DNA of 64,000 nt from Streptomyces hyaluromycini. GTDB taxonomy: Bacteria; Actinomycetota; Actinomycetes; Streptomycetales; Streptomycetaceae. The translations under genes were made by a program, and so were the position numbers. Below the pieces are notes generated by a model, which worked only from the letters and a program-made list of their open reading frames with translations, was not told where the DNA came from and searched no databases. The stretch is from assembly GCF_002217755.1 (NCBI RefSeq), contig NZ_BCFL01000026.1, positions 124,001 to 188,000 on the forward strand, read 5' to 3'. This document shows, piece after piece, positions 8,483 through 16,700 of this stretch (its first letter is position 1; each line of letters opens with the position of its first letter).

Positions 8483-8905
8483 TCAGCTTCCCGCCAGCAG
8501 CTGGGCCAGCTCGGCGTCCAGGTCGAGCCGGCCGGACTCGGCCCCCGACGGCACCGCGGACCACGTCTCGCGCAGGAAGGATTCCACGCCCTGCGCGGGA
8601 AACCCGAGCAGGGCCGATCCCGTGGGTGTGCGGAGAGCGACGAACACCATGGCGCGTCCCGCGTCGACGGCCGGCCACATGTGCACGTCCCCCTGCCCGG
8701 TGTGCTCGCTCAGGGCCTGAGCCAGCATGTCGCGACTGAAGAACCACTCGACCGTTCGCCCCTGGCCCGGGGGGTGGAAGACCGTGCGGACGGCATAGGG
8801 GTCATCCGTCTCGTACCGCAATGCCGCACGCATCGGCACCGACAGATCGTGGGACAGGACAAGCTGCGCGGGCAGCTCGCACGCCACGGTTCTGACCGAT
8901 CTCAC
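8483..8905 (-). CDS. SsgA family sporulation/cell division regulator
   Basis: A 140-residue SsgA-like protein (SALP). It shows the family blocks ALRYETDDPYAVRTVFH, VEWFFSRDMLAQAL, GDVHMWPA, and GSALLGFPAQGVESFLRETW near the C-terminus. SALPs occur in morphologically complex actinomycetes and help position or control septation and cell-wall processes during sporulation. This supports a Streptomyces-type host. GTG 8905 is the start. It is convergent with the TetR gene. Which SALP subgroup it belongs to cannot be told by eye. Confidence 0.88.
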   Translation of the reverse strand: MRSVRTVACELPAQLVLSHDLSVPMRAALRYETDDPYAVRTVFHPPGQGRTVEWFFSRDMLAQALSEHTGQGDVHMWPAVDAGRAMVFVALRTPTGSALLGFPAQGVESFLRETWSAVPSGAESGRLDLDAELAQLLAGS

Positions 8906-8995
8906 TGTCCCTCACTCCTGCGTCCCGCTCGCCCGGCCTCGCCGAAGCAACCAGCAGCGACTTCATCGGGCCGGGCCTGATGCCGGCTCGGTGAG

Positions 8996-9062
8996 CGGTC
9001 GGTTTGACGAACCTCGACGACGTGATCCCCGACGACGGCGTCGCGGCTCGTCAAACCGACCG
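8996..9062. repeat. Long inverted repeat, candidate terminator of the secreted-peptide gene
   Basis: CGGTCGGTTTGACGA (8996-9010) and TCGTCAAACCGACCG (9048-9062) are perfect 15-bp inverted arms around a 37-base spacer that itself contains GACGACG and CGTCG. It lies 19 bp past the stop of the secreted-peptide gene and before the SsgA-like gene on the same strand, so a terminator is the simplest reading. Confidence 0.6.
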
Positions 9063-9080
9063 TGATGGCCTGCGGCCGCA

Positions 9081-9434
9081 TCAGCGCTGCTGCTGATACC
9101 AGGCGACCTGGTCCAGGTACCAGCGGTCGAGGCCGACGCCGTACCGCGTAGTCGCCTCCGCCCGGTGGTGCGCGTCCTGGGCGTACAGGTGGCGGTCCTG
9201 GCGGTCCTCGGTCTGGTACCGGTCACGGGGTGCGTTCCAGCCGTCGTCCTGCTCCCCGTGGTGACCGCTCCCGTATCCCTCGTCGGTGGTGAAGGCGGTG
9301 ACTGAGGGCCGCGTGTGCTCCGCGGGTCCCGAGGCCGTCGCCGCCGACGCCGAGCTGCCGGTTGCGAGAAGAGCTCCGCCTGCCAGTGCCGTAGAAGCAA
9401 CAGCGATCGAGACGCGCCTGATCCACATGTTCAT
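9081..9434 (-). CDS. Small secreted protein, unknown function
   Basis: A 117-residue protein. The N-terminus MNMWIRRVSIAVASTALAGG with a following GSSASAATA is a classic Sec signal peptide with cleavage after ASA. The mature part is hydrophilic, rich in His, Asp, Arg, Gln and aromatic residues (GYGSGHHGEQDDGW; YLDQVAWYQQQR). ATG 9434 is preferred because AAGGAA precedes it at normal spacing; an upstream ATG at 9440 abuts the site. Two copies of the candidate TetR operator lie upstream. No family recognised. Confidence 0.7.
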   Translation of the reverse strand: MNMWIRRVSIAVASTALAGGALLATGSSASAATASGPAEHTRPSVTAFTTDEGYGSGHHGEQDDGWNAPRDRYQTEDRQDRHLYAQDAHHRAEATTRYGVGLDRWYLDQVAWYQQQR

Positions 9435-9549
9435 GATCATTTCCTTGTGATGTGCCGCGATTCCGCCGACGTGGCGGCCGCTGGGATGTCCCTGTTGTGC
9501 GACCCGGAAATTCCGGATCATCCGGGTGCCGACCCGATGGGGACATCCG

Positions 9550-9605
9550 GAGGGGTCCCTCATGTTCGGCGCTGCCCAGCGTACTCGAGGGGGGCCTCAT
9601 GTTTA
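9550..9605. promoter_or_regulatory. Two candidate TetR operators upstream of the secreted-peptide gene
   Basis: GAGGGGTCCCTCATGTT begins at 9550 and GAGGGGGGCCTCATGTT at 9587, 37 bases apart. Both match the motif ahead of the TetR gene at 7641 over GAGGGG-NN-CCTCATGTT. They lie 116 to 170 bp upstream of the secreted-peptide start and just past the end of the carboxylesterase gene. Confidence 0.6.
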
Positions 9606-9684
9606 CGGTGAAGCCCATCACAGCACGTCGGAAGGGGGAGAGGCTCACACGAGCGGTGTGAACGCACGCGAGACGGCCAGGTGG

Positions 9685-11187
9685 TCAGGGGGTGTCGGCG
9701 TCGGCGCGCAGCGAGTGGATCAGTTCGGTGACCGGGCTGATGTCCAGCACACGGCTTCGGGTTTCCTCGCCGATGACCGTCAGCTGTGGCGCTGTCGAAG
9801 TGGCGGTGGGCCAGGGTGTGCCGTCCGGGCTGCTGGGCACACCGGTGCGGGCGAACTCCGTCCAGGCGTGCATCATCACGTCCGGCACCAGGGCGTCCCG
9901 CTCGTCGAAGCCGTCGGCGGACGGGTCGACGTGCCCGAAGACGTAGGGGAACTCGGAGCAGTGGCAGGCGAGCAGGCCCGATCTGCGGTTGGCCGGTGAG
10001 ACGCGGTCGAACCGGTAGGCGTAGACCGTACGGCCCAGGTCGACGAAGCGCCGGTACGAGGCGAGGGCCGGCTCCGTCCAGAGGGCGGTGGTGTACAGCT
10101 CCTCCAGAGCCTCGTAGGGGCTGCCGCCGAGCTTGGCGAGGAGGTCGTCGGCGCGGTGGCCGCCGAGGACGGCTGCCATGTTCGCCAGGGTCGCGGGTGT
10201 GTAGATCTCCGCAGGGTCCACGGCCCGGGGCGGACCGCCGTAGGGGCCGGTGGGCCTGATGAAGAAGCGCCCTTCGTTGCGGGTGTGGCCGAACAGGACG
10301 GGTACCCGGGGGTTCCACCAGGTCAGGTCCGCACCCACCACCTTGCCGTCCTCGGTGGGGCCCCAGGCCAGATTGGCCGGGGTGTGCACCTGGCCGGGCG
10401 GCGGCATCGTGTTGGACGACATGAGCGAGGCCAGGCGTACCTCCTGCACCGACTTCCCGCGTAGATGTGCGAGGTCGCTCCCGCCCATCTGCTCGAAGAA
10501 CCTGGCGCTCGCCGCCAGCCGGCGCCCCTGGCCCGAGCCGGCGCCTGCGGCGTGCGGTTCGAGGCCCGCGCTCTGCAGGATGGCGCGATGGAACAGGCCT
10601 CGCGCGCTGGGCGTGGCGAGCAGGGTGCGTACCGCCTCCGCGCCGGCGGACTGGCCGAAGACGGTGACGTTCTCCGGATCGCCGCCGAAGGCGGAGATGT
10701 TGCGGGACACCCACTCCAGCGCCGCCACCCAGTCCTGGACGGCCGCGTTCCCACCGGTGTCGGGGTGGTTGAGGAAGCCGAACGCGCCCAGCCGGTAGTT
10801 GAACGACACGTACGTCACACCGCGCTCGGCGAGGGACCTGCCGTGGTACTCCCGCATGGAACCGGACCAGTTGATGAAGCCACCGCCGTGGATCCAGACC
10901 ATGACCGGCCGGCGGGCCTCGGGGTCCAGGGTGGCGGACCACACATCGAGGTACAGACAGTCCTCGCTCTGGTCGGCCCCGAGATCCGCGCCCGCGTCCA
11001 CGGTCTGGACGGCAGCGGGTCCGAACTCCGTCGCGTACCGCACGCCGTCCCACGGGGCGGGCGGCTGCGGCGCGGCCCAGCGGAGGTCTCCCACCGGCGG
11101 GGCGGCATACGGCACACCCCGGAACCGAAACACCCCGGACCGCTGGTCGCCCTCTAGGAGGCCTTGTTCCACACGGACTTGGCTCAT
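9685..11187 (-). CDS. Carboxylesterase/lipase family (type B) protein
   Basis: A 500-residue alpha/beta-hydrolase. The N-terminus GVFRFRGVPYAAPPVGDLRW is the type-B signature. The oxyanion hole is WIHGGGF, the nucleophile elbow is FGQSAGAEA (Ser near residue 192), and the acidic residue and histidine lie in NEGRFF and in FPYVFGH near the C-terminus. It hydrolyses carboxylic esters; natural substrate unknown. No signal peptide, so cytoplasmic. ATG 11187 has AGGAG upstream. It stands alone, with an XRE gene on the same strand behind it. Confidence 0.88.
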   Translation of the reverse strand: MSQVRVEQGLLEGDQRSGVFRFRGVPYAAPPVGDLRWAAPQPPAPWDGVRYATEFGPAAVQTVDAGADLGADQSEDCLYLDVWSATLDPEARRPVMVWIHGGGFINWSGSMREYHGRSLAERGVTYVSFNYRLGAFGFLNHPDTGGNAAVQDWVAALEWVSRNISAFGGDPENVTVFGQSAGAEAVRTLLATPSARGLFHRAILQSAGLEPHAAGAGSGQGRRLAASARFFEQMGGSDLAHLRGKSVQEVRLASLMSSNTMPPPGQVHTPANLAWGPTEDGKVVGADLTWWNPRVPVLFGHTRNEGRFFIRPTGPYGGPPRAVDPAEIYTPATLANMAAVLGGHRADDLLAKLGGSPYEALEELYTTALWTEPALASYRRFVDLGRTVYAYRFDRVSPANRRSGLLACHCSEFPYVFGHVDPSADGFDERDALVPDVMMHAWTEFARTGVPSSPDGTPWPTATSTAPQLTVIGEETRSRVLDISPVTELIHSLRADADTP

Positions 11188-11273
11188 GATCGCTCTCCTG
11201 TTCACCGGACCGGATCGAACCGGGGCGCGGCGCTTTCGGTGGCCCTCGTTCTTGACGTGAGCCACATAACTGG

Positions 11274-11639
11274 TCACTGAGATGCTGGTTGACTTGTTGA
11301 ATCTGGATGGCCGATGGCGATGCGGGCGCGCACGGGGCGCAGGCCGCCGATGCGCACGCTGCCGGTCTGTCGTCCGTCGGCGGGGTCCTCGCGGTGTTCC
11401 CCCGGTACGACCACCGGCTCGATGAGCTCGTTCGGAGTGCATTCGAGGATGTCGCAGAGCGCGACGAGGAACTCCATGTTGAGTCTGCGCGGCGGGCTCG
11501 TCACCAGCCGGTGGACCTGCACCTGCGACAGGTGGACGCCGCGCTCGGCCAGCAGCGGCAGCAGGTCGGATTCCCGGAGCATGCCGCGGGCCGCCGTCAA
11601 CTGCCGTGCATGCCAGCCGAACGTCATCCTCCGCGCCAT
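11274..11639 (-). CDS. XRE/Cro-type helix-turn-helix regulator paired with recombinase
   Basis: A 121-residue protein: MARRMTFGWHARQLTAARGM, then LPLLAERGVHLSQVQVHRLV (recognition helix) and LCDILECTPNELIEP. This is the small XRE protein that in Streptomyces commonly lies directly downstream of a tyrosine recombinase gene. The ATG begins one base after the recombinase stop, consistent with coupling. Role probably regulation or excision control of the former element. It looks intact although its partner is degenerate. Confidence 0.78.
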   Translation of the reverse strand: MARRMTFGWHARQLTAARGMLRESDLLPLLAERGVHLSQVQVHRLVTSPPRRLNMEFLVALCDILECTPNELIEPVVVPGEHREDPADGRQTGSVRIGGLRPVRARIAIGHPDSTSQPASQ

Positions 11640-11640
11640 T

Positions 11641-12483
11641 TCACGGGCCGCCTTCCCGGTGGGCGCCGGCCCGGTCGGACGCGCGGGCCGGTACCGCGTT
11701 CCGGAAGCCGTCCCCTGCCGGGGCGGCGGCCGCCGTCGCGGACGAGGCGGCGTGACCGACCTGCGCGCGGACGAACGGCTCCGGACAGCCGACATCAATC
11801 AGATGCGCGATATAGCTCTGCCGCAGGCACTCGGGCACCAGGTCCTTCGCGAATCCGAGTTCGTCGCGCAGCTCGGCGAACCGCCTGTCCAGGTATGAAC
11901 CGGTCACCCGGCTGGCCCGCTCCGTCAGCCAGAGGGCCGGGTACGCCTCGCCGCGCATCCGTGGGCGCGCGAGCTCGACCCACTGCCGAAGGCCCTCCAC
12001 CGCCCAGTCGAACTCGGGCAGCGACAGCACGACGCGCTCACCGGTCGGGCTGCCGCCCGCGGACCCGGCGTGGCGCACGTGCAGCGATCCGTACCGTCCC
12101 CACTGCGGCACACGCGGGTCCGGCCGCAGATCCGGTACGTCGAGACGGACCACCTCGCCCCGGCGCAACCCGTAGGCGTACATGACCTTGAACATCATGG
12201 TGTCGCGCAACGCGGCCATCGCACCCTTGCGGCCGCCGTCCACGGTCCGCTGCACGCGCCCGTCGGCATGGTCGAAGAAGGCCTGGAGCTCGTGGCGGGA
12301 CATCGGCCGGCGATCGGGCCCGTCCTCGGTCTCGCCGAGGCCGGCCGGGGTGCTTCGCTCGGAGCGGAGCCGTGTCGGCGCGTCCCCGTATCGCTCCGTG
12401 CAGAACACGGCCGGCCGGTCGTCGGGACGAGCGCCCCCGACGAGCACCGGAGGTGCCGTACCCGGCAGCTCCTGACGCCGCAT
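11641..12483 (-). pseudogene. Degenerate tyrosine recombinase (C-terminal part, catalytic Tyr lost)
   Basis: The frame encodes the catalytic half of a tyrosine recombinase: AYGLRRGEVVRLDV carries the box I Arg, and CLRQSYIAHLIDVGCPEPFV is box II, with Gln where the first His of the usual LRHSY motif would be. VGHAAS follows. After that the expected TTAIYT segment with the nucleophilic Tyr is replaced by SATAAAAPAGDGFRN. The N-terminal core-binding domain is also missing: homologues are near 400 residues, this is 280 with a divergent start. Fragments such as CTERYGD recall the usual linker. Not expected to be active. Confidence 0.7.
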
Positions 12484-12495
12484 GCCGCCTCGTCC

Positions 12496-13445
12496 TCAGA
12501 AGCCGGAATCGATGTGCACGGGCTGGTTCGGGTCGGGGTCGGGGTCGACGTCGTACTCCTCGAAGCCGCCTCCGGGAGCACGACGGGAGGCAGGCCGATC
12601 AGGAGGATCTCCGCCTCGGAGGCGTCGGAGGTCGCCAGCTCCAGTTGCTCACCCGCGTCGGCCCGGAGCGTGCTCAGGTACCTGAGGTCCTCGCCCTCGC
12701 ACCCGGCCTCGCCGGACAGCACCGTCAGGATCCGCTGTGCGCCGGGGTCGATCGAGGTCCAGCGGACGCCGGGGCGCAGCCTGACCATCTCGATCCGGAC
12801 TCCCCGCTCGGAGAAGGAGCCCATGAACTTGTGGTCGACGCCCTTGGCTCCCTCGACCGGCAGCCAGTTGAACCGCTCGGGGTCCGCGATCACCGGGTGC
12901 TGGTAGCGGGGGCGCGGGTACTTGAGCCGCTCACCGAAGACGTGCTGCCAGACCGTGTTGAGCCCCCATTGCCGCCTGCCTTCGGGGCTCACGTAGAGCG
13001 CGCCCTCGAACTTTCCGCCGGCCTCGACGAGTTCCCTCATGGCCGTGCGCCGCTGCTCGATACTCATGAAGCCGTACCCGGAGGATCCGCCGAACTGGAG
13101 TGCCAGGGCCAGCGGTTCACCCGGCTTCAGATCGGTCAGCGGGGATTCCTGCGGACCGTACGACAGGCCCTCGGGGAAGTAGCCGATCTGCCCCTCCTTG
13201 AGCTCCACACCCCGTCCGTATGTGGTGTTCGAGCCGACCAGCGGGATCCGGATCTGCTCGAAGTTGTGACGGTGACGCGGCATGGACCACTCGCCGACCT
13301 GCTTGGCCAGGACGTACATGTAGTTGTCCGGCGATTCCGGTTCCCCCTTGAGCAGGTGCTGGAAGTGCAGCACGCCACTGGGGTGGTCCTTGAACCAGTT
13401 TTCCTCGTCGATGTGCACGATCTGCGATTTCTGATCGATATCCAG
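12496..13445 (-). pseudogene. Cupin-domain protein, frameshifted near C-terminus and 5' end unresolved
   Basis: About 300 residues of a bicupin protein: MPRHRHNFEQIRIPLVG carries a His-x-His metal motif of the first barrel, and RLRPGVRWTSIDPG belongs to the second. The frame then leaves the protein after LLIGLPPVVLPE. One base added in the GAGGCGGC run near 12566-12574 restores a natural tail, GGFEEYDVDPDPDPNQPVH, ending at TGA 12496-12498. No ATG or GTG with a ribosome site exists at the 5' end; reading begins around 13445, next to a truncated GntR tail on the other strand. Probably disabled. Metal-dependent dioxygenase or isomerase is possible. Confidence 0.6.
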
Positions 13446-13712
13446 GTGGGCCTCGCCCTTGAGCTGGGCACCAGGCAGCCCAGTGCATGGAAGAAGGCGA
13501 CGGCTCCGCTCCAGGACGACAGGATGGCCGTCGTCGCGGCATTGGAGGCACGCGATGCGGCGCGGGCGGTCCAGTGCACGCAGACCTGCCACGACCACAT
13601 GGTCGACCTGATCGGAAAGGCCGCACAGTCGAGGTCGTTCCAGCTAGCCGACACCGAGTTCGCCCGACTCGTCTCGCAGTTGTCCGCGGCTCAGAAGCAG
13701 TTGCTGAGCTGA
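13446..13712 (+). pseudogene. C-terminal tail of a GntR/FadR-family regulator (FCD domain fragment)
   Basis: The plus-strand frame ending at TGA 13710-13712 reads DDRMAVVAALEARDAARAVQ and CHDHMVDLIGKAAQS, matching the last helices of FCD ligand domains (A-L-x-A-R-D-x-x-x-A, H-x-x-x-V). No winged-helix domain or start precedes it. It abuts the 5' end of the damaged cupin gene. A divergent regulator-cupin pair collapsed by one deletion would explain both truncations. Inference. Confidence 0.5.
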
Positions 13713-13749
13713 TCTCCCCGGGTTCCCGGAGTGAACGACGACGGCAGGA

Positions 13750-16700
13750 TCACTCGCCCCCTGGTCGTTCGCCGGTGTTCAGCTGGTCCGTCAGCTCACT
13801 GAGTGTCGCCCGGCTGAGGATCTTGCCGATCGGCAGCAGTACCCCGTGCGAGCGTTGCACCTCCTGCCGGAGCTGGGCCGCCATCAGCGAGTCGAGTCCC
13901 TGGCTGGTCAGGTCCCGGTCCGGGTCGAGGTGCGCGGAGTCGACGCGCAGGATGGCCGCGACCTCGGCCAGGAACAGCCCTGCCCGGTCCACGGCGGGCG
14001 CTGCCTCCTTCTGCGCTGTCCCGTTCCCGTTCCCGGACGCGGACGCGCCACCTGCACTCGGCGCGGGCCCGTACGCGGGTGATGCCTGCGGGCGCGGCGC
14101 CAGGGTTTCCGGGCGCAGTACGGGGGACGTGAGCGACTCCGGCCGTGCGCCACGCGGCACGTCGGCCACGACGTCCCGCAGGAACGGGGAAGCGGCCGCG
14201 ACCGGGTACGCGGCCCGCCACTGCGCCCAGTCCACCGGCATCACCACGGTGTCCCCGGCACCCGTGGCCAGGAGGTGATCCAGCACCGCGAACCCCGCCG
14301 CGGAGGCGAAACCCGTCATGCCCCGCGGGATCAGGTCCCGGCCGAGTTCGGTGCCCGCCCTCGCGGCCATGCCGCGGTCGGTCCAGAAGCCCCAGTTCAC
14401 CGCGAGGGCCCTGCGGCCCCGGCTGCGCCGGCCGCGGGCGATCGCGTCGAGGCCCGCGTTGGCGGCGGCCCCGGCCGCGACCTGGGGTGACGCCAGCAGG
14501 GCGTTCCCGGAGGAGAACAGCACGAAGTGGTCGAGGTCGTCCTCGAAGAGACGGTCGAGGACCCGGCCGCCCTCCAGCTTCGGCCGCAGCACGGCTTCCA
14601 GGTCCCGCAGCGTGGTGTCGCCGATCGGCTGGTACACGAAGACACCGGCGGTGTGGAAGACGCCCCGGACCGGTGGCCGGCCGGCCGCGCGGCGGTTCTC
14701 CACCAGCCGTCGCATCGACCGCTCGTCCGCCGCGTCCACCGGGGCGTACTGCACCTCGGCGTCCTGGCCGCGCAACTCCTCCAGGAGGGCCGCGATGTCA
14801 CCTCCGGACGGCGACGCCGGGCCGGGTACGGAGCGACCGGTGAGCAGCAGATGCCGGGCGCCGCGCGCGACGAGCCAGCGGGCCAGTCCGGAGCCGATGC
14901 CGCCGGCACCGCCGGTCACGAGGTACGTGGCGTCCGGCCGCATCCGGGTGGGCGCGGGCGCCGGCGCCTCCACCGGGGCGGTACGCAGGTCGATGAGCAC
15001 CTTTCCGACATGCCGGGCCTCGGTCATGTCGTCGAACGCCGAACCGACGGCGTCCAGCGGGTAGACCTCGGCGGGTAGCGGCGCGAGTTCACCGGCCGCG
15101 ACCAGGCGCAGCACGCGGCCGAGCAGCGCGCCGGCCCGCCCCGGGTGCTCGCGGCAGAGGGCGGCGATGTCGAGGACCCGGAAGGATCCGTTGTGCGGCA
15201 GGCCGCCCAACCGGGTCGGGCGGTCGTCCGCCAGATCCCGCTCGGCCAGTTCCACATAGCGCCCGTACGGGGCGAGCATGCCGAGGTTCTGGTCGACGGC
15301 CGTCCCCGTCAGCGAGTTGAGGATGACGTCCATCCCCTCTCCCCGGGTCGCGTCCAGCAGCGGACCCGCGAAGTCGCCCCGGGAGTCGGCGACATGGGCG
15401 ACGCCCATCGTCCGCAGGAGGGCCCGCCGCTTCTCGCTGCCGGCGGTGGCGTGGATCTCGGCGCCCCGCCACCGGGCCACCTGGATCGCGGCGAGTCCCA
15501 CGCCGCCGGTGGCCGAGTGGACGAGGACCCTTTCGCCCTCGCGGAGCGCGGCCAGTTCCACAAGGCCGTACCAGGCTGTCAGGTAGGAGATCGGCACGGT
15601 GGCGGCCTCCGCGAGACCGAGACCGTCCGGGACGCGGTGCGTCAGGCGGCGGTCGGCGAGGACCCGCGTGGCCAGTCCGGGACGGACGACGGCGACCACC
15701 CGGTCGCCCACGTCCAGTCCCCGTACGCCGGCGCCGGTGGCCGTCACCACACCGGCGGTCTCCCAGCCCAGCCGGCCGTCGCCGTCCCGGTCCGGGTGGG
15801 CCCCGGCGGCCTGGAGCACGTCCCGGAAGCCCACCCCGCCGTAGGCCGCGGCGATCTGCACCTCGCCGGCGGCCGGGGGCCGCACCTCGACCGTCGCGCG
15901 TACCGGGCCCGCGCGGCGGTCGTCGGCCGGCACGATCTCGGTGACGTCGTCGGCACCGGCCGCCGTTGATGCGCGGCGCAGTCGCAGGACGTACCGGGCG
16001 CCCGCCCGCAGCGCGATCTGGTCCTCGGCCGCGTCGGCGGCCGCGATCTCCCGGGCCAGCGCTTCCGCCTGCGCCGTTCCGTGGTCCCCGTCGTGGGCCG
16101 GGTCGTGGGCCGGGTCGAGGTCGATGAGAGTGTGCCGGACCGCGGACAGTTCGCTCGCCGCCGTGCGTCCGAAGCCCCACACGGCGGACTGCTCCGGGTC
16201 CGGTGCCCCGTCGGTGTTCGTGACCGTCTCGGCGCCGCGGGTGACGAGCACGAGCCGGGGGAGCGGCGCGTCCCACCGGGCGGTGGACAGGGCCCGGTCC
16301 AGCAGCAGCGCACTGCCGAGCCCGAGCGGCACCGCCCCCACCGGCCGCGGCGCCCGCATGCTCCACAGGTGCACCACCGCGGTGACCCCCTCGGGGTGAT
16401 CGCGGCCGACCTCGTACAGGAGCCGGGCGTAGTCGTCGAGGCGGGACGGGTCGATGCGGTACGTCCGGTCGCCGGTGCGCTCGTACCTCTCCCCGGGCAG
16501 TACGGTGATCCGCGCCCCGTTCGCCGGGGCGAGCCGCGGCCCGAGCTCCTCGTCCTCGAACACCAGCCAGGCGCCGGCGGCAGGCTTCGGCGCGGTCACG
16601 GGTGCGGGCGCGGCGGCCGGGGTCCACCGCGGCTGGTAGAGCCAGTCGGTCGGCGGGCCGGGCTGTTCCCGGCGCAGCAGCCAGCGGATCCGCAGGCCGC

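Noticed and set aside
9223..9648. Alternative longer minus frames over the secreted-peptide gene
   Set aside because: They lack the signal peptide and ribosome site found in the chosen frame and run through the operator repeats.
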